The notes: generated by a model from the sequence alone, not told the origin. A stretch of 51,948 nucleotides of DNA from GCA-002840015 sp033765245 (GCA_033765245.1 JANRIF010000347.1:1-51948); one strand, 5' to 3'. Shown: positions 34,925 through 43,389, counted from the first letter of the stretch. Made by a program: numbers and translations.

Positions 34925-35688
34925 TGACGCCACGGCGCTGGCTGGGCCGCCTGCTGGCGCGGTTCCTGGCCGCGCCGCTGCATTCGGCGACGCATGGGTC
35001 GACGCACGATCCGCAGGCGTTGGCGGCGTGCCTGCGAGCAGGCGACGTACTGCTGGTGGAGGGCACCAGCCGCATCAGTTCGGCGATCAAATACCTCACC
35101 CAGTCGACCTGGTCGCACGCGGCCCTGTGTTTTCGCACGCCTGCGCAGGCCGAGGGCGATCCGTTCGCGGTGCCGGTGTTGGTGGAAGCCGATCTCAACG
35201 AGGGGGTGCGCACCGTACCGCTGTCCGAATACGTCGGCTTTCATACGCGCATCTGCCGGCCGGTGGGGGCGAGCGCGGCCGAGATCGAGGCGGTGGGCGC
35301 CTACATGTTGGCGCGGGTAGGGCACCAATACGATCTCAAGAACGTGTTCGATCTGGCTCGCTACCTGATCCGCACGCCGCCGGTGCCGAGCGGGCAGCGG
35401 CGGCGCCTGCTGGCGCTGGGCAGTGGTGATCCGACGCGCGCGATCTGCTCCTCGCTGATCGCGCAGGCGTTTCAGTCGGTGCATTACCCGATCCTGCCGG
35501 AAGTGCGGCGAATCGATGCCGACGTGCCGCTCGACGCGGACGCGCGCGAACTCCTGCACATCCGCCATCACAGCCTGTTCGCGCCGCGCGACTTCGACAT
35601 CTCGCCGTACTTTCAGGTGGTGAAGCCCACCATCGAACGCGGCTTCGACTTCCACCGGCTGCGTTGGAGCGACGCCGCGGATCGCTGA
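34921..35688 (+). CDS. YiiX/YebB-like permuted papain-fold enzyme
   Basis: 255 residues. Belongs to the circularly permuted NlpC/P60 group: the catalytic His (His66, in STWSHAALCF) comes before the Cys (Cys176, in RAICSSLIAQAF). GDVLLVEG and the VGHQYDLKNVFDL region agree. Members are thought to act as amidases or acyl-hydrolases on lipids or lipoproteins. No clear signal peptide; the first 20 residues are basic and hydrophobic (RRWLGRLLARFLAAPL) and may bind the membrane. Starts inside the stop codon of the MFS gene (ATGA). Confidence 0.83.
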   Translation: MMTPRRWLGRLLARFLAAPLHSATHGSTHDPQALAACLRAGDVLLVEGTSRISSAIKYLTQSTWSHAALCFRTPAQAEGDPFAVPVLVEADLNEGVRTVPLSEYVGFHTRICRPVGASAAEIEAVGAYMLARVGHQYDLKNVFDLARYLIRTPPVPSGQRRRLLALGSGDPTRAICSSLIAQAFQSVHYPILPEVRRIDADVPLDADARELLHIRHHSLFAPRDFDISPYFQVVKPTIERGFDFHRLRWSDAADR

Positions 35689-35707
35689 CCGCGCCGGCGG
35701 CGCGGCC

Positions 35708-36124
35708 TCATTTCGATCGGTGCAACCCGCACAAGCCGCGCAGCATGTCGCGCCAGGTGACGATGCCCAGCAACTTGCCGTCCGGATCGACCACCGGCAG
35801 GCAGGAAATCCGCTTCTCCAGCATGCGCTGCGCGGCCGCTTCGATCGGTTCGTCGGGGGTCGCGGTGATCGGCTGCCGGGTCATGATCTGGTGGGCATGG
35901 CGCTTGAGCGTGGCGGCGTCCATCGGGCGCTCGGATTGGCCGCCCACGAACGGACTGATCGTGCGCAGCAGATCGCGATCGGAAATGATCCCGAACAGCT
36001 CGCCATCGGTAACCACCAGCAGGTGGTGAAAGGCGTGGGTGTCGAATATCTGCTTGAGATGGGCGAGCGAGTCGTCGAGCCCGACGGTGATCGGCGTGGG
36101 AGTGAGGATGTCGGCGATGCGCAT
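35708..36124 (-). CDS. Two-CBS-domain protein
   Basis: 138 residues, two CBS repeats (about 4-58 and 75-132) with HLLVVTDGELFGIISDRDLL and CLPVVDPDGKLLGIVTWRDM as the paired nucleotide-contact segments. Free-standing CBS pairs sense adenine nucleotides or other ligands and act on a partner; none is obvious here. Converges with the YiiX-like gene at 19 bases distance and diverges from merC. Confidence 0.93.
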   Translation of the reverse strand: MRIADILTPTPITVGLDDSLAHLKQIFDTHAFHHLLVVTDGELFGIISDRDLLRTISPFVGGQSERPMDAATLKRHAHQIMTRQPITATPDEPIEAAAQRMLEKRISCLPVVDPDGKLLGIVTWRDMLRGLCGLHRSK

Positions 36125-36207
36125 ACGGACGGTTCCGGTGACGGGGCGATCACAGTCTATCCGCGCGTCTTGCCGCTTGGGCGTTGCTGCAGTCGCGGCG
36201 TGCGGTG

Positions 36208-36239
36208 TTGCTGGTCCCGTGCGGAATGTTATACTGTTC
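36208..36239 (+). promoter_or_regulatory. Promoter of merC with Zur-like half-site
   Basis: -35 TTGCTG (36208-36213), 16-base spacer, -10 TATACT (36230-36235). The -10 is embedded in GGAATGTTATACTGTTCC (36222-36239). The left part GAATGTTATA equals the left half of the known gammaproteobacterial Zur consensus; the right half is poor. The promoter is better supported than the Zur assignment. Confidence 0.45.
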
Positions 36240-36274
36240 CAACTTACCGTCCGCTGCGCACATTACTTTTGCTT

Positions 36275-36709
36275 ATGCCCAAGTTTTCCAACCCCCGCCC
36301 GTTGCGTGGCATCACCGACCGCGTCGGCGCGTTCGGCTCGTTGCTGTGCGCGCTGCATTGCGCGGCACTACCGCTGGTGCTGGCGTTGCTGCCGGGGTTG
36401 AGCGTGGGGCTGCTGGGTTCGTCCGCGTTCGAAACCGGGTTCACCGTGGTGGCCTCGCTGCTTGGCGTTTCCAGCCTGGCGCTGGGCTCGCGGCGGCACG
36501 GTCGCAGCGACGCGTGGTGGACGCTGTGGCCCGGTTTGGCACTGCTGTGGGTTGGGGCGTTCGTCCCCGTCGTGCACGATGCCACCGTGGCGCATGCCCT
36601 CAGCATGGCGCTGGGCGGTGCACTGATCGCGCTGGCGCACCTGCGCAACCTGCGCCTGTCGCTGCAGGACCTGCAACGCGCCGAATGCGCCGCCTGCGAA
36701 GCGCATTGA
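36275..36709 (+). CDS. MerC-domain membrane protein
   Basis: 144 residues, ATG 36275. Four membrane helices and the MerC metal motif, LCALHCAALPL, near residue 25 (Cys-x-x-x-Cys type), and a second Cys pair at the extreme C-terminus (ECAACEAH). MerC proteins move mercury in mer operons but stand-alone chromosomal members, as here, are linked with other metals. A Zur-like half-site at the promoter would suggest zinc, but this is weak. Confidence 0.88.
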   Translation: MPKFSNPRPLRGITDRVGAFGSLLCALHCAALPLVLALLPGLSVGLLGSSAFETGFTVVASLLGVSSLALGSRRHGRSDAWWTLWPGLALLWVGAFVPVVHDATVAHALSMALGGALIALAHLRNLRLSLQDLQRAECAACEAH

Positions 36710-36848
36710 GCCGCGCGGGCATGCGCGACTACCCCGCCTGTGCTGTACCGCTCGCATGCCTGCGCCGGGGAATCGCCTTGGTGCCCGGGCCCTGCAAGTG
36801 ATACGCTAGGCGTTCACCCAATACCACCGCGATCATTCAGGAGCAATC

Positions 36849-37055
36849 ATGGGCAGGGGAGATATCAAGACCGCGAAAGGCAAGCGTTTCGCCAGCAGCC
36901 ACGGCAACGCGCGTCCGAAGTCGGCAGCCGCCACCATGGCGGTGACCACCAAGGCCCCCGTCGCCGCGCGCAAGAGTGCCGCCAAGACGGCCGCCAAGCC
37001 CGCGACCAAGGTGGCCAGCAAGGCGCCGGCCAAGGCCGCCAAGAAATCTGTCTGA
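36849..37055 (+). CDS. 30S ribosomal protein bTHX-like with basic tail
   Basis: 68 residues, ATG 36849 after AGGAG. The N-terminal 26 residues (MGRGDIKTAKGKRF, then NARPK) match the bTHX family, small proteins that sit in a cavity of the 30S head. The remaining 40 residues are Ala/Lys-rich (KSAAKTAAKPATK and similar), like the tail of the H1-like histone in this window; such tails occur in bTHX of Lysobacterales. It is monocistronic with its own terminator. Confidence 0.85.
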   Translation: MGRGDIKTAKGKRFASSHGNARPKSAAATMAVTTKAPVAARKSAAKTAAKPATKVASKAPAKAAKKSV

Positions 37056-37079
37056 GCGGACCCGCGTCTGCCGCGACAT

Positions 37080-37112
37080 GAAGCCCCGCCTGTGCGGGGC
37101 TTCGTCGTTTTG
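37080..37112 (+). terminator. Terminator of the bTHX gene
   Basis: Perfect 10-bp stem GAAGCCCCGC/GCGGGGCTTC with loop CTGT, then GTCGTTTTGG. It starts 25 bases after the stop codon. Confidence 0.85.
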
Positions 37113-37120
37113 GGCCTCAA

Positions 37121-38341
37121 TCAGATGACGCGCCATCCGTCGACGTAGAGCTGGCGCGGGCCGGGTCCACCCAGCCAGTAGGCCAGCGCCGCCGGGTGCG
37201 GGGCGTCCCAAACCGCCAGATCGGCGCGCAGGCCCGGCGCGAGCCGGCCGCGGTCGGTCAGACCGAGCGCCTTGGCGGCGTTGACGGTGGCGCCGCGAAC
37301 CGCTTCCAGCGGGGTCAGGCCGAAGCTGTTGCAGGCCATTGCCAGCGCCAGACGCAGCGACAGCAGCGGCGAGGTGCCGGGATTGCAGTCGGTGGCAACG
37401 GCCATGGCGACGCCGTGCTCGCGCAACGCCGCGATCGGCGGCAACTGCGTCTCGCGCAAACAGTGGAAGGCCCCGGGCAGCAGCACCGCCACTGTGCCGG
37501 CCCTTGCCATGGCGCGCACGCCAGTTTCGTTGGTGTATTCGAGATGGTCGGCCGACAGCCCGCCGAAGTCCGCGGTCAGCGCGGCGCCGCCGAGATCGGA
37601 CAACTGGTCGGCGTGCAGTTTCACCGGCAACCCCAGTGCGTGGGCGGCTTCGAACACCCGCGCGGTCTGCGCCGGGCTGAAGCCGATGCCCTCGCAGAAG
37701 GCGTCCACGGCATCGGCCAGCCCCGCCGCCGCCACTGCGGGTAGCATCTGGGTGCACACGTGATCGATGTAGTCGTCGGCGCGGCCCTGGTATTCGGGCG
37801 GCAGCGCATGGGCGCCGAGAAAGGTGGTGCGCACGCCGATCCCGAGGTGCTCGCCGAGGCGGCGCGCCACGCGCAGCATACGCATTTCGGCGTCCAACTC
37901 CAGCCCGTAGCCGGACTTGATCTCCAGTGTGGTTACGCCGTCGTCGCGCAGCGCGCGTGCGCGCGGTAGTGCCTGTGCCAGCAGTACGTCTTCGCTGGCG
38001 GCGCGGGTGGCGCGCACCGTGGCCACGATACCGCCGCCGGCAGCGGCGATCTGGGCATAACTGGCGCCCGAGCGGCGTTGTTCGAATTCGCCGATGCGCT
38101 CGCCGGCGAACACCAGATGGGTATGGCAGTCGATCAGACCCGGCGTCACCAGCGCGCCGCCGGCATCGATCACGGCACTGGCACTCGCTATGGCGGCGGC
38201 CGGCAGATGCTGGCGCGGCGCGACCAGCGTCAGACGCCCGTCGCGCCAGCCCAGCGCGGCATCGTCGATCAGGCCCCAGCCGTTATCGTCGGCCAGCGTG
38301 CAGGCGCGGCAATTGAGCAGCAAAGTATCGGGTTGGGGCAC
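37121..38341 (-). CDS. hutI: Imidazolonepropionase
   Basis: Hydrolyses imidazolonepropionate to formiminoglutamate in histidine breakdown. 406 residues. GTG 38341 with GGAG eight bases upstream gives the standard length. Metal-site and substrate motifs: LIDCHTHLVFAGER, the substrate-side ERxxG-like GERIGEFEQRRSG, LEIKSGYGLE, HALPPEYQGR, KLHADQLSDLGGA, SADHLEY and AVATDCNPGTSP. hutH, hutU and hutG are not in the window, so the pathway genes are scattered or elsewhere. Confidence 0.97.
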   Translation of the reverse strand: MPQPDTLLLNCRACTLADDNGWGLIDDAALGWRDGRLTLVAPRQHLPAAAIASASAVIDAGGALVTPGLIDCHTHLVFAGERIGEFEQRRSGASYAQIAAAGGGIVATVRATRAASEDVLLAQALPRARALRDDGVTTLEIKSGYGLELDAEMRMLRVARRLGEHLGIGVRTTFLGAHALPPEYQGRADDYIDHVCTQMLPAVAAAGLADAVDAFCEGIGFSPAQTARVFEAAHALGLPVKLHADQLSDLGGAALTADFGGLSADHLEYTNETGVRAMARAGTVAVLLPGAFHCLRETQLPPIAALREHGVAMAVATDCNPGTSPLLSLRLALAMACNSFGLTPLEAVRGATVNAAKALGLTDRGRLAPGLRADLAVWDAPHPAALAYWLGGPGPRQLYVDGWRVI

Positions 38342-38444
38342 GCGCCATCTCCTGCCGCTAGGGGGCGCGGCGATTGTGCGGGGCGTTGCCCAGCGGCGCA
38401 ACGCGGCCGCTCCGGGGCGACGTCGCATGATTTTGTAACACGAA

Positions 38445-38460
38445 CTTAAAGATGCCTTAA
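38445..38460 (+). promoter_or_regulatory. Two CTTAA direct repeats, 11-base period (PmrA-box-like)
   Basis: CTTAA at 38445 and 38456, separated by six bases. The known PmrA box is YTTAAK-N5-YTTAAK, the same period. It lies 171 bases before the nearest plus-strand gene (38632). A matching three-unit array lies at 44679. Confidence 0.5.
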
Positions 38461-38631
38461 CCCTGTCATCGCAACATCGTTTCCGGGCCGCCGCATGCAC
38501 GACGGCGATCGCGCATCAAGCTGCGTCGGCACCGATCGCATGTTGATGGTGCGCCATCCACCGGCACGTTGCCATTCGCCCTCACGGCGCCTGCCTGCGG
38601 ATACCGGAACGGTTTGTACCAGGGGATGGAC

Positions 38632-39804
38632 ATGCGCATCGGATTCCTGCTCAACCACGACCAGACCCACCAGGTGGCGCACAGCCTTCCGATCGCGCTG
38701 GCGCTCGCGCAGTGCGATCCGCACATCGAACTGTGCGTGGCGACCAGCAATCCGAGGTTGGAGGCGCTGGTACGCGAGATGGCGGGGCCGTTGCTGGGCC
38801 GACGCATCGAACACGTGCGGCTGCGCTTGAAGCAGTCGTTGACGCGGGCCCTGGGGCCGATGCTCAACCGTTGGCTACCATTCGAAAAACTGGCGATCTA
38901 CGGCGACAACCTGGATTTCTTCGGCAGCCTGGACGCGCTGGTGGTGACGGAAAAGACCTCGCTGCTGCTCAAGACCCATTACCACCTCGATCGCCTGAAA
39001 TTGATCCACACCCGCCACGGCGCCGGCGATCGGGCGATCGGCTTCAACGCCGAGAGCGCGTTGTTCGATCATGTACTGGTGGCTGGTGAGAAGATCCGCG
39101 AGCGCCTGATTCGCGAAGCCGGCGTGGCGCCGGAACGCATCTCGGTGGTGGGCTATCCGAAGTTCGATCTGTTGCCGGCGAAGCCGGCACGCCTGCCGCT
39201 GCAGGCCAACGACCGCCCTACCGTGCTGTACAACCCGCATCCGTCGCCGCACCTGTCGTCGTGGTATCGCATGGGCAGGGACGTGTTGCGCTATTTCTGC
39301 GACAGCGACCGCTACAACCTGATATTCGCGCCGCATGTAATGCTGTTTCAGCGCAAGTACGTGGTCACCATCGACAAGCTGCGGATCGACCGTCCCGGCA
39401 AGATCGAGCGCGCCGTACGCGAGTGCCCGCACATCCACGTCGACGTCGGCGGCCCGGCCTGCACCGACATGACCTACACGCAGGCGGCAGACATCTATCT
39501 GGGCGATGCCAGTAGCCAAGTCTACGAATTCCTGCTGCAACCGCGCCCCTGCGTGTTTCTCAATGCGCAGCGCACGAATTACCACAACGACCCCAATTAC
39601 GCGCACTGGCGCGCAGGGCCCGTGATCGCGCGGGTGGAAGATATCGACGAAGCGTTGCACCATGCCGTCGACGACCACCACCTGTACCGGGAGACCCAGC
39701 GCGCCATGTTCAACCACACCTTCGACCTCACCGGCGAGCCGTCGGCGATGCGCGCCGCACGCGCCATCGAGGCGCTGATGCAGCCGCGTGGCGTTCTTGC
39801 CTAG
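38632..39804 (+). CDS. CDP-glycerol glycerophosphotransferase-like glycosyltransferase
   Basis: 390 residues from ATG 38632, with AGGGG seven bases upstream (an in-frame ATG at 38626 is too close to it). Fold is GT-B-like: FLLNHDQTHQ near the start, KLIHTRHGAGDR in the first half, ISVVGYPKFDLL, and in the C-terminal half YNPHPSPHLSSWYRM, FAPHVMLFQRK and ADIYLGDASSQVYEFLLQPR, the donor-binding pattern of the teichoic-acid-type transferases. No membrane segment. It is first in a surface-glycan block with a flippase and GT4 enzymes and is preceded by CTTAA repeats. Donor and acceptor are unknown. Confidence 0.85.
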   Translation: MRIGFLLNHDQTHQVAHSLPIALALAQCDPHIELCVATSNPRLEALVREMAGPLLGRRIEHVRLRLKQSLTRALGPMLNRWLPFEKLAIYGDNLDFFGSLDALVVTEKTSLLLKTHYHLDRLKLIHTRHGAGDRAIGFNAESALFDHVLVAGEKIRERLIREAGVAPERISVVGYPKFDLLPAKPARLPLQANDRPTVLYNPHPSPHLSSWYRMGRDVLRYFCDSDRYNLIFAPHVMLFQRKYVVTIDKLRIDRPGKIERAVRECPHIHVDVGGPACTDMTYTQAADIYLGDASSQVYEFLLQPRPCVFLNAQRTNYHNDPNYAHWRAGPVIARVEDIDEALHHAVDDHHLYRETQRAMFNHTFDLTGEPSAMRAARAIEALMQPRGVLA

Positions 39805-39900
39805 CCGCCTGTCGGGCTTGGACTGGCCGGGCTGCCAATCCGCCCACGCGGTCGACAATCGCCTCGACCCTCCAAGCCCGACAGGCTGCTGGCCTTTGCT

Positions 39901-40009
39901 TCGCAAATCAAAAGAAACTGGATTCCCACTGCAGCCCACCCTCGAAGGCTCCAATCGAGAGCTGGAATGACGGCACTGAAGCCTGAGGCGATCATCTGAA
40001 CAGTATTGG
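39901..40009 (+). repeat. Dispersed palindromic repeat, copy 2
   Basis: About 109 bases, matching 13086-13169 read on the opposite strand (see that entry); copy 2 has about 25 extra bases between the ATTCC arm and the GCTGGAAT arm. Its last 15 bases (CTGAACAGTATTGGG, 39996-40010) lie inside the open frame of the flippase, right where its start would be expected. Confidence 0.75.
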
Positions 40010-40088
40010 GCTTAGCGGCGGCGCCGGAATCGTCGCCCGGATCTATCGCAACCTGGGCCTCCTGGTTGGCGGCAAGGCCACCGCGGGC

Positions 40089-41324
40089 GTGTTGAGTCTG
40101 GCCTACATGGTGCTGGTGGCGCGCGCGCTCGGCCCGGCCGAGTACGGCGTGCTGATCCTGGTGCATACCTACACAATGACCGTCGGTGGCATCGTCAGTT
40201 TTCCCGGTTGGCACGCGGTAGTGCGCTATGGCGCCGAGGCGGTGGCGGCCGACGACGTGCCGCGAATGATGCGGTTGTTGCGGTTCACCGCGACGCTGGA
40301 ATTGGGTGTGGGCGTGGCGGCGATCGTCGCCGCGATGGCGTTGGCGCCGTGGATCGGGCCGCGGCTGGGCTGGTCGGATCAGGCGCTGGCGTTCGCCGTG
40401 CCCTACAGCTTCGCGGTGCTGGCCTCGGTACGCTCGACCCCAGCGGGGCTGCTGCAATTGATGGGGCGCTTCGGCTGGCTGGGTCTGCACAACATCGTGG
40501 CGCCGCTGGTGCGGTTGCTGGGCGCCGCCGCAGTGGTGCTGTCGCACTCGGGTCTCAAGGGCTTTCTGGTAGTGTGGCTGAGCGCGGCGCTGGCGGAGTG
40601 GCTGTCGTTGTGGTTGCTCGGGTGGCTGGCGTTGCGCACGCACGGTCACAGCACCTTGATGAGTGTGTCGCTGGATGGGATACATGCCGAAAATCCCGGC
40701 TTGTGGCGATTCATGCTGGCTGCCAATGCCGACATTGCGTTCTCCGAACTGGCCGGGCGCTTGGCACCGCTGACCATCGGCTGGGTGCTCGGCCCGGCGG
40801 CCGCTGGGTTGTATGCGCTGGCGCAGCGTGCCACCGTGATCCTGGTGCAGCCGGCGCAGATACTCGGGCAGGCGGCGTTCGCGGAACTGGCGCGGCTGGT
40901 TGCCGGCGGCGGTTCGCCGCCGGCGGTGCGGCACGCGCTGGCTCGCACCGGAGCGATCGCGCTGTCGGTGTCGGTACCGATCGTCGCGCTGATGGTGCTG
41001 TTTTCCGGGCAATTGATCCGCGCGCTTGGCGGTGCCGCCTACGCAAGTGCCGCCACCATCATGATCTGGCTGGTGGCGGCGCGCCTGCTGCTGATGGTGG
41101 CGCCACCGATCAGCGCGGCGTTGACGGCGATGGGCCAACCGGGCCTTTCGGTGCGCGCCAATCTGTTCAGCAGCCTCGGTCTGCTACCGTTGTTGCCGTT
41201 GCTGTTGTGGCAGTTCGAGGTGGCCGGGGCCGGCCTGCATGCATTGCTCCAGGCGTTCATGGCCTCGGCGATGCTGGTGCTGTTCGTGTTGCGCATCACG
41301 CGGCCGCTGGCGGCTCCGGTATGA
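40089..41324 (+). CDS. Polysaccharide flippase (Wzx/MVF-type)
   Basis: Multi-pass inner-membrane carrier, about 12 helices, for lipid-linked oligosaccharides. Given from the only standard start codon, GTG 40089 (411 residues), but translation upstream is clearly homologous: YRNLGLLVGGKATAGVLSL is the usual N-terminal helix of the family and continues without break into LAYMVLVARALGPAEYGVL. The frame is open back to 39987, yet between 39987 and 40088 there is no ATG, GTG or TTG, only CTG at 39996 or ATT at 40005. The N-terminus has therefore either a rare start codon or was altered by the repeat that ends here. Its stop overlaps the next ATG by four bases. Confidence 0.88.
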   Translation: MLSLAYMVLVARALGPAEYGVLILVHTYTMTVGGIVSFPGWHAVVRYGAEAVAADDVPRMMRLLRFTATLELGVGVAAIVAAMALAPWIGPRLGWSDQALAFAVPYSFAVLASVRSTPAGLLQLMGRFGWLGLHNIVAPLVRLLGAAAVVLSHSGLKGFLVVWLSAALAEWLSLWLLGWLALRTHGHSTLMSVSLDGIHAENPGLWRFMLAANADIAFSELAGRLAPLTIGWVLGPAAAGLYALAQRATVILVQPAQILGQAAFAELARLVAGGGSPPAVRHALARTGAIALSVSVPIVALMVLFSGQLIRALGGAAYASAATIMIWLVAARLLLMVAPPISAALTAMGQPGLSVRANLFSSLGLLPLLPLLLWQFEVAGAGLHALLQAFMASAMLVLFVLRITRPLAAPV

Positions 41325-42517
41325 ACGCCCGCGCGCCGGAGCCATGCCTGGGCCGTGCGCCGTGCGCCGACGACGAGGCGCGGCATCGCGCCGATCACAT
41401 CGCCATCGTGCTGCACGATTTTTCTGCCGGCGGCAGCGAGCGCATTGCCATCACCCTGGGCAATCGCTGGGCGCAGTGCGGTCGTCGCATCACCTTGTTG
41501 TGTGGCAGCGCCAGCGGTCCGTCGCGCGCGCGGGTGGCGGCAGAGGTGTGCGTGCAGGTGGTGCAGCCGGAGATCGGCCGCGGCCGCGGCTCGCGTCGGC
41601 GTCTGGCGCAGGCGTTGCTGCAGGTACTGGAGCCATTGCAGCCGGATGTCGTGTTCGCGCCGGGAAACTTCCATCTGCCGGTGATCGGCGTCATGGCGAG
41701 ACGCCTGCACGGGACGGCGCCGACATGGGTCGGAAAGATCAGCAATCCGTTGCGCCAGCCCGGACGGCCGCGCTGGCGGCAGGCGTTGTTTGCGGCGATC
41801 GCGCGTTATCGCTGCACGCCGCTCGATTGCCTGGTGGCGATGTCGCCGGCGCTGCGCGACGAAGCGGCGCGGGTGCTGCGTCGCGACGACCTTGAATATG
41901 TGCACGAACCCAATCTCGCGCTCGACGCCGCCTCGCCGATGCCGACCAAGCCCGAGGTTCCGCTGATGGTGTGCGCCGGCAGGCTGGTGGCGCAGAAGCG
42001 CTTTGCGTTGGCGCTGCGCACGCTGGCGGCGCTGGGCCCGGATTCGCCGGTGCGGCTGCTGATGTTGGGGGACGGTCCGGAGCGCGACGAGTTGCAGACG
42101 TTGGCACGACGCCTGGGCATTGCCGCGCGCGTGCAGTGGGCCGGGCACGTGCCGGACATCGCGCCGGCGCTCGCCAACGCCAGCGCGTTGTTGCTCACGT
42201 CGCGCTACGAGGGCTATCCGGCGGTGCTGATCGAGGCGTTGGCGGCGGGCGTACCGGTGTTGACCACCGACTGTTCGCCGGCGTTGCCGGAAATCCTGTT
42301 CGATGCGTCGTTCGGACGCATCGCCGCGGCCGAGCCGCAAGCGCTGGCGCAAGCGCTCCACCAGACCATGGCGTTGCAGCCGCGAGCGGAAGCGGTGGCG
42401 ATGCTGGTGCAGCGCCATCGCGCGCAATCGTGCGCCGATTCCTATCTCGCCTTGCTCGATCGCGCGGTTGCCGCCAAGCACCGCCTGCAATTGCCCACGC
42501 CGCCATGCCGCGCCTGA
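41321..42517 (+). CDS. GT4 glycosyltransferase
   Basis: 398 residues, ATG 41321 overlapping the flippase stop codon (ATGA). N-terminal half starts with HDFSAGGSERIAITLGNRW, the GT4 acceptor-side motif; the donor half has CAGRLVAQKRFALALRTLA, LMLGDGPERDELQTLARRL, and the nucleotide-sugar motif LLTSRYEGYPAVLIEALAAG. Retaining GT-B transferase, cytosolic side, adding a sugar to the lipid-linked glycan exported by the neighbouring flippase. Overlaps the next gene by 13 bases. Confidence 0.93.
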   Translation: MNARAPEPCLGRAPCADDEARHRADHIAIVLHDFSAGGSERIAITLGNRWAQCGRRITLLCGSASGPSRARVAAEVCVQVVQPEIGRGRGSRRRLAQALLQVLEPLQPDVVFAPGNFHLPVIGVMARRLHGTAPTWVGKISNPLRQPGRPRWRQALFAAIARYRCTPLDCLVAMSPALRDEAARVLRRDDLEYVHEPNLALDAASPMPTKPEVPLMVCAGRLVAQKRFALALRTLAALGPDSPVRLLMLGDGPERDELQTLARRLGIAARVQWAGHVPDIAPALANASALLLTSRYEGYPAVLIEALAAGVPVLTTDCSPALPEILFDASFGRIAAAEPQALAQALHQTMALQPRAEAVAMLVQRHRAQSCADSYLALLDRAVAAKHRLQLPTPPCRA

Positions 42518-43389
42518 CCGATCTATGGCGCTCCGCGATCGTGCCGCTGCCGATGGCGGAATTGCTGACGCGCGGCACGTTGGAGGGCATAGCGCCGAGT
42601 TGGCTGCCGCAAGACCGCGACTTCACCTTTCTCGCGGATCCGTTCGGGCTGTGGCGCGGACCGCGCCTGCATGTATTCGTCGAACGTTTCGACTATCGCG
42701 ACCGCCACGGCGTGATCGAGGTGTTGACCTACGATGCGCAAATGCAATTGTTGACCCGCCACACCTGTCTGCACGAGCCGTGGCACTTGTCGTACCCGTT
42801 CGTGTTCGAGGCCGAGGGCGAAACCTGGATGCTGCCCGAAGCCCACCGCTCGGGTCGACTCACCCTGTATCGCGCGTGCGAATTTCCACAGCGCTGGGAA
42901 CCCGCGGCGGTGATCGCCGAAGTGGGCGCGGCGGTGGATGCCACCCCGGTGTTCCATCAGGGCCTGTGGTGGTTGCTGTATTGCCTGCCATCCAGCAAGG
43001 CGGCCAAGGTCAGCGCATTACACCTGGCATTTGCCGAGCGCCTGAGCGGGCCATGGCGGCGCCATCCGGGCAATCCGGTGCGGATCGATCGTGCCAGCGC
43101 GCGGCCCGGCGGTACCCCGCTGCGGTGTGGCGATGCACTGGTCGCGCCGATGCAGGACTGCACCCACACCTACGGCGGTGCGATCTCGCCGCTGCACATC
43201 GCGCGCATGGACCCGCAACGGTTCGAGGCCGATGCCGCACCGCCGATCGTCGCGCCGATGCAGTTCGCGCCGTACCTCGATGGGCTGCACACACTGGCAG
43301 CGTGCGGTGACGTCACGCTGGTCGACTGCAAACGCATCGATCGCTCGTTGCGCGGACTGGCGATCGATCTGCGGCGCTGGCTGGGTTGA
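42505..43389 (+). CDS. Beta-propeller protein, GH43/GINT1-like, glycan-associated
   Basis: 294 residues. FTFLADPFGLWRGPRLHVFV, YPFVFEAEGETWMLPEAHRS, and DATPVFHQGLWWLLYC are blade repeats of the five-bladed-propeller domain found in GH43-like and in glucosamine inositolphosphorylceramide transferase (GINT1) N-terminal proteins. Bacterial members sit in glycan clusters and modify or transfer sugars; the actual reaction is not established. No signal peptide. It overlaps the GT4 gene and ends the plus-strand glycan operon; the next gene converges. Confidence 0.7.
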   Translation: MPRLTDLWRSAIVPLPMAELLTRGTLEGIAPSWLPQDRDFTFLADPFGLWRGPRLHVFVERFDYRDRHGVIEVLTYDAQMQLLTRHTCLHEPWHLSYPFVFEAEGETWMLPEAHRSGRLTLYRACEFPQRWEPAAVIAEVGAAVDATPVFHQGLWWLLYCLPSSKAAKVSALHLAFAERLSGPWRRHPGNPVRIDRASARPGGTPLRCGDALVAPMQDCTHTYGGAISPLHIARMDPQRFEADAAPPIVAPMQFAPYLDGLHTLAACGDVTLVDCKRIDRSLRGLAIDLRRWLG

